Assembly (NCBI GenBank): GCA_009733745.1
Contig: WNWL01000003.1
Coordinates: forward strand, 62,001 to 126,000
From: Oceanobacillus sp. HTM 045
GTDB taxonomy: Bacteria; Pseudomonadota; Alphaproteobacteria; Rhodobacterales; Rhodobacteraceae
Length of the DNA: 64,000 nucleotides
Direction: 5' to 3'
Below the pieces are notes generated by a model. That model ran no database searches, had not been told where the DNA came from, and saw only the letters and a program-made list of their open reading frames with translations. Shown here one piece after another: positions 52,509 through 60,100 of this stretch. The position numbers and the translations under genes are program-made. Positions within the stretch are counted from its first letter, which is position 1. Every line of letters starts with the position of its first letter.

Positions 52509-54076
52509 GCGAGGCCGGCACGAACGGCCCGGCCCCGGAGCCGGACGCCGACGAATGGGCGGCGATGGCCGCTTGGCTGGCCGAGCCGTCGCATCACGGC
52601 GCGCGGGACGGGCGGCGCATCGACACCCACACGGCGATGATCGCGCTGGTCGGCGAACGGGCCTGGAAGCTCCGCCGCCCGGTCGATTACGGCTGGCTCG
52701 ACTACGGCACCCGCGCCCGGCGGCTGCAATGCGCCGAGTTGGAAATCTCGCTCAACGGCCCGACCGCGCCGGGGCTCTATATCGGCCTCGGCGGCATCGC
52801 CCCGGACGGCGACGGCTTCCGCCTGATCGAGCCCGGCGGCAGCCTGCCCGAGACGGCCGAGGCCTGCGTGGTGATGGAACGCTTCGGCGGCGACCAGCTG
52901 TTCGACCGCAAGGCCAGCGAGCAGCGGCTCACCCCCTCGCTGATCCACGCCGCCGGGCGCGCGGTGGCCGAGATGCACAAGACCCGCCCGCAGCTCGCGA
53001 AGGTGATGCCCTATCACGAGCTGATCGAGAACGAGATCGCCGAGCTGACGGCGATGACCGACATCTTCCGCCCGGACATGGTCGAGACCTATGCCGAGGC
53101 GCTCCGCACCAAGCGCGACCGCCGCGCCGACGTGCTGGCCGGGCGCACCGTGCGGCGCTGCCACGGCGACCTCCACCTCGGCAACATCGTGATGTGGAAC
53201 GGCGAGCCGACCCCGTTCGACTGCATCGAGTTCAACGACGACTTCTCGGTGATCGACCCGCTCTACGACATTGCCTTCCTGCTGATGGACCTGGAGCACC
53301 GCGGCATCTTCCGCCTCGCCTCGATCGCCTACAACGCCTGGGCCGAGCGGATGGCGGCGGAGCCGGGCCGCGATGTCCACACCGCCTATGGCGGGGCCGG
53401 TCTCCTGCCGCTCTGCAAGGCGATCCGCGCCGGGGTGCGGGCCAAGGTCGGCGGGCTCGCCGCGCGCCACTGGGAAGGCGCATCGCGCGAGAACGCCATC
53501 CGCGCCGCGCGGGCCTACCTCGCGGAGGCGGCGCAATACGTCATCCCCCGGCCCGAGCCGCGGCTGATCGCCGTGGGCGGGCTCTCGGGCAGCGGCAAGT
53601 CGTCGATGGCGCGCGGCCTCGCGCCGCCGCTGGATGCCATCGTGCTCCGCTCCGACGCGATCCGGAAGGGTCTGCGCGGGGTCAACGAGATCACCCGCCT
53701 TTCGCCCGACGCCTATACCCGCGAGGCGTCGCAGCACGTCTACAGCGAGATGCTGCTCCGCGCCGAGATGGCGCTGGAAAGCGGCGCGAACGTCATCCTC
53801 GACGCCGCCCATCTCGACCCGGAGGAACGCGCCCGCGCCGCGCGGCTCGCGTCCGACATGGGGCTGCGCTTCACCGGCCTCTGGCTCGAAGCGCCGGTCG
53901 AGTGGCTGAAGGAACGGGTCGAGAAGCGCAAGAACGACGTCTCCGACGCCGACGCCAGCGTGGTCGAATGGCAGACCGGCTACGACCTCGGCGAGATCGA
54001 CTGGCACCGCATCCCCGCCAACCGGTCCCGGCAGGAGGTGCTCAAGATCGCCCGCGGCTGCCTCGCCGACACCTGA
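52505..54076 (+). CDS. Aminoglycoside phosphotransferase-like/P-loop kinase fusion protein
   Basis: A 523-residue two-domain protein. The N-terminal half (about 30-330) is APH-like with RRCHGDLHLGNIVMWNG (catalytic loop) and PFDCIEFNDDF (metal Asp). The C-terminal half (about 355-523) is a zeta-toxin/gluconate-kinase-like P-loop domain with GGLSGSGKSSMARGLAP and ILDAAHLDPEERARAARL. This matches the COG2187-COG0645 fusion of unknown substrate. The GTG start overlaps the YciI stop; the longer frame from 52382 is antisense-like and inside the previous gene. The stop codon lies in a 16-bp tandem duplication. Confidence 0.88.
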   Translation: MSEAGTNGPAPEPDADEWAAMAAWLAEPSHHGARDGRRIDTHTAMIALVGERAWKLRRPVDYGWLDYGTRARRLQCAELEISLNGPTAPGLYIGLGGIAPDGDGFRLIEPGGSLPETAEACVVMERFGGDQLFDRKASEQRLTPSLIHAAGRAVAEMHKTRPQLAKVMPYHELIENEIAELTAMTDIFRPDMVETYAEALRTKRDRRADVLAGRTVRRCHGDLHLGNIVMWNGEPTPFDCIEFNDDFSVIDPLYDIAFLLMDLEHRGIFRLASIAYNAWAERMAAEPGRDVHTAYGGAGLLPLCKAIRAGVRAKVGGLAARHWEGASRENAIRAARAYLAEAAQYVIPRPEPRLIAVGGLSGSGKSSMARGLAPPLDAIVLRSDAIRKGLRGVNEITRLSPDAYTREASQHVYSEMLLRAEMALESGANVILDAAHLDPEERARAARLASDMGLRFTGLWLEAPVEWLKERVEKRKNDVSDADASVVEWQTGYDLGEIDWHRIPANRSRQEVLKIARGCLADT

Positions 54077-54101
54077 GCAAACCGGCACCTGAGCAAACCG
54101 G
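54070..54101 (+). repeat. Exact 16-bp tandem duplication spanning a stop codon
   Basis: CACCTGAGCAAACCGG occurs twice head to tail (54070-54085 and 54086-54101). The first copy contains the TGA stop of the kinase fusion gene, the second repeats it outside the gene. It looks like a recent slippage duplication. Confidence 0.8.
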
Positions 54102-54340
54102 CCCCCCGGCACACCGAAGAAAGCGCGCCGCGGATTCCCCCGCGCCCCTGTCACCGGCCCACAAGCGGCGCGGACACCCCCGCGCCCGTGGCGGCCACTC
54201 CCCCACCTGCCACCACCTGCGCCCCCGCCCGCAGCGCGCCGCGGGTGGAGAAGCGGCCACAGGCGGCAGGTCCGCCGCGGCGCACTCTTGCGCCCGGCGG
54301 CGGCGGCAGTAGGGTGCCGCACGAGCAGAGGGAGAGAGCG

Positions 54341-54760
54341 ATGGCCTACTGGCTGTTCAAGTCGGAGCCCAACACCTGGAGCTGGGACGACCAGGTCGCC
54401 AAGGGCGACGCGGGCGAGGAATGGGACGGGGTCCGCAACTACATGGCGCGCAACAACATGCGCGAGATGAAGCTGGGCGATCTCGGCTTCTTCTACCACT
54501 CGGTGAAGGAGACGCGGATCGTCGGCATCGTCGAGGTCTGCAAGGAGATCCACCCCGACAGCACCACCGACGACCCGCGCTGGGAATGCGTGGACATCAG
54601 GGCCGTGGCGCCGATGCCCGAGCCGGTGACGCTGCAGCAGATCAAGGCCGAGCCGAAACTGGCCGAGATGGCGCTGGTGAAGTTCTCCCGCCTCTCCGTC
54701 CAGCCGGTGACGGCGGCGGAGTGGAAGCTGGTCTGCAAGATGGGCGGCTACAAGGGCTGA
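54341..54760 (+). CDS. EVE domain-containing protein
   Basis: A 139-residue EVE (PUA-like) protein: MAYWLFKSEPNTWSWDD at the N-terminus, WDGVRNYMARNNMREMKLGD, FFYHSVKETRIVGI, and FSRLSVQPVTAAEW. The family binds modified bases in DNA or RNA and is common at this position in Rhodobacterales, next to YciI and GpsA. AGAGGGAGA lies before the ATG; the frame from 54188 lacks the family N-terminus. The preceding 264-base gap shows only the 16-bp duplication and GC-rich sequence. Confidence 0.94.
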   Translation: MAYWLFKSEPNTWSWDDQVAKGDAGEEWDGVRNYMARNNMREMKLGDLGFFYHSVKETRIVGIVEVCKEIHPDSTTDDPRWECVDIRAVAPMPEPVTLQQIKAEPKLAEMALVKFSRLSVQPVTAAEWKLVCKMGGYKG

Positions 54761-54803
54761 GGCTAGGCGCCCACGCGCCCGCCCGCCACACACGGAACGA
54801 AGA

Positions 54804-54829
54804 ACGCCCCGCACCGAGGTGCGGGGCGT
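54804..54829. terminator. Bidirectional palindrome between the EVE gene and the adhesin-like gene
   Basis: ACGCCCCGCACC-GA-GGTGCGGGGCGT, 12-bp arms. It lies 43 bases after the EVE stop and 27 bases after the end of the convergent minus-strand gene. There is no T-tract. Confidence 0.65.
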
Positions 54830-54856
54830 CCCCTGAGGCTTCGTCTCGTCGGGCGA

Positions 54857-56746
54857 TCAGCCGAGCATCAGGCTGAAGTCATGCTCCGGCGTCGAGAGAT
54901 CGGCGTCCTCCAGCCCGGCGAAGGTGCTGGTCTGGGCCGCGCCGAGGCTGTCGGTCCAGTCGACGATGATGTCGACCGAGGCGCCTTCCTCGATGTTCTC
55001 GAACATGACGCCGCCGACCTCGAAGGAGGTGCCGTTCTGGGTGAAGGCAACGTCCTCGATCAGCGTGTCGCCGACCTTGATGTCCACCGACGTGACCACC
55101 GGCGTGGCGTAGGTCGGCAGCGCGTCCGGCGCGTCGACCGCGTCCTCCACCGAGTACAGCGACAGCCGCGATGCGACCCCGGCGAGGAAGTCGGCCGGGT
55201 CGATGCCGCCATCGTCGAGGATGTCGGCGAGGCCCGAGTCGATGTCGTCCAGCGCGTTGATGAAGTCCGCCAGCGCTGCCATGTCGAGATTGTAGTAATC
55301 GTCCATGACGCCGAGGGCCGGGTTCATCGCGATGGCCTCGACCTGCGCCTTCGCCTGCAGCTCGGCCAGTTCGGCGGCGTAGCCGGTGCCGTCCGAGTCG
55401 TTCTGCGCCGTCAGCAGGATCGCGTGGCTGTCATCGGCATCGCGGAGATCGAGGATGTCGTTCGCCTTCGTCAGCGCGGCGTTGTAGTCGATGTCGCCGT
55501 TGTCGCTGGTCAGGTTCTCCTCGATCCCGTCGAAGGCGGTGAACGACCCCGTGGCCAGGAGGCCGGAGGAGGTCATCGTGTAGCCGTCGGCGAGGTCCTG
55601 CGCGGTGAAGGACACCTCGCGGGTCGAAGCGGCGAAGACCACCACGTCGATCACCTGGTCGCCGCGGCCGCTGGCCACCAGCTCGTTCGCCAGGTCCCAC
55701 ACGCCGGTGAGCGCCTGGTCGAGCAGCGTCGAGGCGAAGGCGTCGCCGTTCATGTCGCCGGTCGGCTGCAGCGAGGAGTTCTGCTGCTTGGTCAGGTCCG
55801 ACGCCTCGATCATCACGACGATCGCCTGCGTCTCCTGCACCGGCTCCTGGACGGAGATCGAACCCTGCACCATCATCGGCAGCGGGTTGTTGCCGCCGCC
55901 ATCCGACAGGCCGTTGACGTTCAGCGTCACGGTCGCGGTGGCGGTGTCGCCGTCCTCGTCCGCGATGGTGTAGTCGAACGACACGGTATCGAGCTCGCCC
56001 TGGTCGAGACCGGCGAAGCCGGCGGTGTCGAGCAGCAGGTTGCCGGCGGCGTCGATCGTGACGGTGCCGGTCGAGCCGAGCGCGGTCGTGACCGAAAGGG
56101 TCCAGCTGCCGTCGGCGTTCTGCGTCGCGCCCTCGACCGCGGTGATCGTGGTCGCGCCGTCGCCGGCGGTGTCGTTGTCGAGGATGTTCAGCGAGATCGT
56201 CGCGCCCTCGTCCACCGTCGCGCCGTCATCCAGCGCGGCCGGGGCCAGGTCCATCTCCGACTCCTCGCCCATCTTGAGCGAGCCGTCGCGGGAGCCTTCC
56301 TCGCCGACGCTGGTCACGCGCAGGCCGAAGAACTCCTCGTTGATCATGTCGAGGGTCAGCGGGGTGCCGTCGGTCGAGCTCAGGGTAAAGGTGGTCGACT
56401 GGACGTCGTCCTTGCCGATGCCCTGCGTGCCGAACTCGACGCCGACGTCGAACTTGCCGTCCTCGGTCTTGATGACCTCGCCGTTCATGTTGGTGTCGCC
56501 GCCGAGGGTCGACACCTTCTCGTCGCCGGTCTTGAAGTCGGTGACGTCGTCACCCTCCACCGCCAGCGTGTCGATCAGCGCGTCATTGCCGAAATCGAAG
56601 TAGATCGCCCGGACGTCGCCCAGCGTGCCGGTGTCCTGGATCTGGAGATCGAACACCAGCGTGCCGTCGGGCCCTTCGGTGATCGTCACCGTGAGGGCAT
56701 AGCCCGAAGCTTCATCATGAAAACTGACAGTCACGGATTCGGACAT
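54857..56746 (-). CDS. Large acidic VCBS/cadherin-like and VWA-like surface protein, probable T1SS substrate
   Basis: A 629-residue acidic, Cys-free protein with no Sec signal. Order: a unique N-terminal beta-rich domain (1-170); one cadherin/VCBS-like repeat (about 171-285: ISLNILDNDTAGDG ... FDYTIADEDGDTATATVTLN); a VWA-like domain (about 305-520) starting IVVMIEASDLTKQQNSS with DMNGDAF; then a C-terminal domain (530-629) ending HDFSLMLG. The VWA MIDAS DxSxS is degenerate (EASDL). The last 320 residues are strongly similar to the larger protein downstream. A C-terminal secretion signal for type I export is inferred from the tail. GGAGG lies 9 bases before the ATG. Confidence 0.82.
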   Translation of the reverse strand: MSESVTVSFHDEASGYALTVTITEGPDGTLVFDLQIQDTGTLGDVRAIYFDFGNDALIDTLAVEGDDVTDFKTGDEKVSTLGGDTNMNGEVIKTEDGKFDVGVEFGTQGIGKDDVQSTTFTLSSTDGTPLTLDMINEEFFGLRVTSVGEEGSRDGSLKMGEESEMDLAPAALDDGATVDEGATISLNILDNDTAGDGATTITAVEGATQNADGSWTLSVTTALGSTGTVTIDAAGNLLLDTAGFAGLDQGELDTVSFDYTIADEDGDTATATVTLNVNGLSDGGGNNPLPMMVQGSISVQEPVQETQAIVVMIEASDLTKQQNSSLQPTGDMNGDAFASTLLDQALTGVWDLANELVASGRGDQVIDVVVFAASTREVSFTAQDLADGYTMTSSGLLATGSFTAFDGIEENLTSDNGDIDYNAALTKANDILDLRDADDSHAILLTAQNDSDGTGYAAELAELQAKAQVEAIAMNPALGVMDDYYNLDMAALADFINALDDIDSGLADILDDGGIDPADFLAGVASRLSLYSVEDAVDAPDALPTYATPVVTSVDIKVGDTLIEDVAFTQNGTSFEVGGVMFENIEEGASVDIIVDWTDSLGAAQTSTFAGLEDADLSTPEHDFSLMLG

Positions 56747-57151
56747 TCGTCAGAGCCTCCCATTACACGATCCCGCCGCTTTGCAGGATCAAACCAACAC
56801 AGCCCCGTTGCGCGGTGGAGTGCGGAGACTCCCGATGCGCTCCCCGAATTGCCCGCCGTGACAACCCATCACGTGCCGGACCCCCTTCGAATGCCAGTCA
56901 ATTGTGACGCAAATCGGGCAGTAGCATGCCGGGACCGCGAATTCCGTAGCCAACACAAGGCACTACCCCTGATTGCATCGGCCCGCGACTTCCGGTTGAG
57001 CCGCGCCCATCGCGTCCCGCGGGCAGGGAAAACCGGCCTCCAAGGGCCATTGCGGGGCCGTCGCCGAACGGCCCGTGCGGCCAGCGATACACTCCAAACG
57101 CGAACGGGGCGCCCGAAGGCGCCCCGCCGTGTCTCGTCCGTCCTGCCTGGA
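56747..57151. other. Intergenic region between the two adhesin-like genes
   Basis: No credible gene. It holds the presumed promoter of the minus-strand 629-residue gene, including the less GC-rich stretch GTCAATTGTGACGCAAATCG (about 56896-56915), and at its right end the terminator hairpin 57105-57126 of the larger gene. Confidence 0.5.
57105..57126 (-). terminator. Terminator hairpin of the large adhesin gene
   Basis: CGGGGCGCC-CGAA-GGCGCCCCG, 9-bp stem with CGAA loop, 26 bases past the minus-strand stop. Read on the minus strand it is followed by TTCGCGTTT, a poor T-tract. Confidence 0.7.
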
Positions 57152-60100
57152 TCAGAGCTGTAGGTCGAAGTCGAAGGTGTCGTTGCCGGCGAAGGCGTCG
57201 GTCAGGTCCTCGAAGGTGGTGACCTGAGTCGCGCCCGAACCGTCGGTCCAGGTGACGGTGACGTCGACATCGCTCGCCGCCGCCGGATCGACGCCGTCGA
57301 AGGTCACGCCGCCGACCTGGAAGCTCTGGCCGACCTGGATGAAGTCCACATCCGAGACCGTCTGGCCGCCGACCGAGATGTCGACCTGGGTGACCACCGC
57401 GGCATCCTCGCTCGGAGGCGCGTTGGGGGTCTCGATCGCATCCTCGACCGCGTACTTCGAGATGCGCGACGCGACACCGGCGAGGAAGTCGCTCGGGTCG
57501 AGGCCGCCATCGTCGAGGATCTCGGCGAGGTTCTCGTCGATCGCGTCCATGTCGATGATGAAGTCGGCCAGCGCCAGCATGTCGAGGACGAAGTTGCTGT
57601 CCATGACGCCGAGCGCCGGGTTCATCACGATGGCCTCGACCTGTGCCTTCGACTGCAGTTCGGCCAGCTCGGTCGCGTAACCGGTGCCATCCGAGTCGTT
57701 CTGCGCCGTCAGCAGGATCGCGTGGTTGTCATCGGCTCCGTGGGCATCCAGGAGGTCGTTCGCCACCGTGAATGCCGCGTTGTAGTCGATGTCACCATTG
57801 TCGCTCGTCAGGTCGACCTCGATGTTGTCGAACCCGTTGAACGTGCCCGTGGCCGCAAGGCCGGAGGCCGTCATGGTGTAGCCGTCGGCAATCTCCTGCG
57901 CGGTGAAGGACACCGTGCGGGTCGACGCCGCGAACACCACCACGTCGATCACCTGGTCGCCGCGGCCACCGGCCGCCAGCTCGTTCGCCAGGTCCCAGAC
58001 ACCGGTCAGCGCCTGGTCGAGCAGGGTGGAGGCGAAGGCGTCGCCGTTCAGGTCGCCGGTCGGCTGCAGCGAGGAGTTCTGCTGCTTGGTCAGCTCCGAG
58101 GCCTCGATCATCATCACGATGGCCTGGCTCTCCTCGTAGCCGTCCGGCGCCTCGATCGAACCGGCAACCGTGACGGAGACGGTCGGCTGGCCCTGGCCGT
58201 TGACGGTGAGGGTCACGGTCGCCGTGTCCTCGTCGCCATCCTGGTCGGCGATGGTGTAGTCGAAGGTCACCTGCGCGCTCTCACCGTCGTTCAGATCGGT
58301 GAAGCCCGAGGTATCCATCGTCACCGTGCCGTCCGGATTGACCGTCAGCGTGGTGGTGCCGCCGTTCGGCGTGTCCACCTCGATGGTGTAGGAGCCGTCG
58401 CCCTGCGGCGTGCCGCCCTCGACCGCGGTGATGGTGCTCGGACCGTCGCCGTCGGTGTCGTTGTCGAGGATGTTGAGCGAGATCGGCGTCCCTTCGTCCA
58501 CCGTCTGCGCGTCATCCACCGCGTCGGGCACCAGGTCCACGCCCTCGCCGTTGACGGTGAGCGTGACGGTGGCCGTGGCCTCGTCGCCATCCTCGTCGGC
58601 GATGGTGTAGTCGAACACCACGGTCTGCGACTCGCCCTCGTAGAGGTCGGTGAAGCCCGAGGTATCCATCGACACCGTGCCGTCCGGGTTGACGGTCAGC
58701 GTGGTCGTGCCGCCGTTCGGCACCGGCACCTGGATGGTGAAGGAACCGTCGCCCTGCGGCGTACCGCCCTCGACCGAGGTGATGGTGGTCGCACCGTCGC
58801 CCGCAGTGTCGTTGTCGAGGATGTTGAGCGAGATCGGCGTCCCCTCGGTGACGGTCTGGCTGTCGTCCAGCGCCGCCGGGAAGAGGTCCATCGAACCCTC
58901 GCCGTCCATCGTGATGATCACGGTGGCGGTGTCGGTCTCGACGATCTCCTCGGTTGTGGTCACCGTCTCGACGACCTCCTCGGTGACCGTCACCGTCGTC
59001 GGGTAGAACGCCATGCCGGCGATCGCACCCGAGTCAGGCAGCGTCCAGGTGAAGGAGCTGACATTGTCCACGTTCACCGCGACGGTGGTGTAGCCGCCAT
59101 CCGAGGTGGAGGGCACCGACTGGGTGGTGATCAGGTTGCCGCCCGCGTCGTAGAACCGGAGCGTCGCGCCCCGCTCCACGTCGAGGATCGTCAGCTCGGT
59201 CACCGTGGTCGGAACGTCGAAGTCGAACTTCAGCGTGCCGCCCGAGGCGTTGTCGTCCGGGTCGTTCTGGTCGCCGTCCTCGGAGATGATGAGGACGTTG
59301 CCCAGGAACGCACCATTGCCGCTGGCGCCGGTGTTGAGATCCCAGTCGCCGCCCGTCGGGTTCTCCGAGTCGAAGATCATCGGCGGGTGGCCGGTGTTGA
59401 TCGACCCGTCCGACCGGATCGACGAGACCGTCAGGCCCGAGATCTGGTTGGAGACGATGTCGCCCTTCGACAGGCCGCTCTCGTCGAAGCCGATATCGAC
59501 GGCCTGGTCCTCGCCGCTCACCGTGGAGGTCACGGTGGTGACCACTTCCTCGGTCGTGGTCACGGTGCGGACGGTCTTGATCGTGTAGTCGAACGAACCC
59601 GAGACCAGGTCGCCGTCGAACAGCTCGACCGAGACGCTGCCGTCACCGAAGTCGGGGGTGAAGGTCAGGTTGCCGTTCTCGTCGATGGCGCCCGTGCCCT
59701 CGACCTGGATCGGCTGGCCGTCGCGGGTGCCGGTCAGCACCAGGCGGAAGCTCTCGCCCGGGCCGTAGGTCACGCCGTCCACGGTCACGCCCTGCATCGA
59801 GATCGGGTCGCCGTCCGGGTCGTTGTCGACCAGGCCCGCGCCGTCATTCGAGGCCGAGCCGCGGGTGGCGTCGTTCTCGTCGGTGATGACGTTGGCGACG
59901 AAGGTGCCGCCGGCACCGATCGATTCACCCTCGACCAGCGCGTAGGTGTTGTCCTCCGCGACCGGGGGCTCGTTCAGGATCGGCTGGCCCTCGCCGTTGA
60001 TCGTCACCGTGACGGTGGCGGTCGCCTCGGCGGTCACCGTGCTCACGCCCTCGACCAGCGCGGCCTCGAGCGACGAGGTGTTCAGCACCTGCACCGAACC

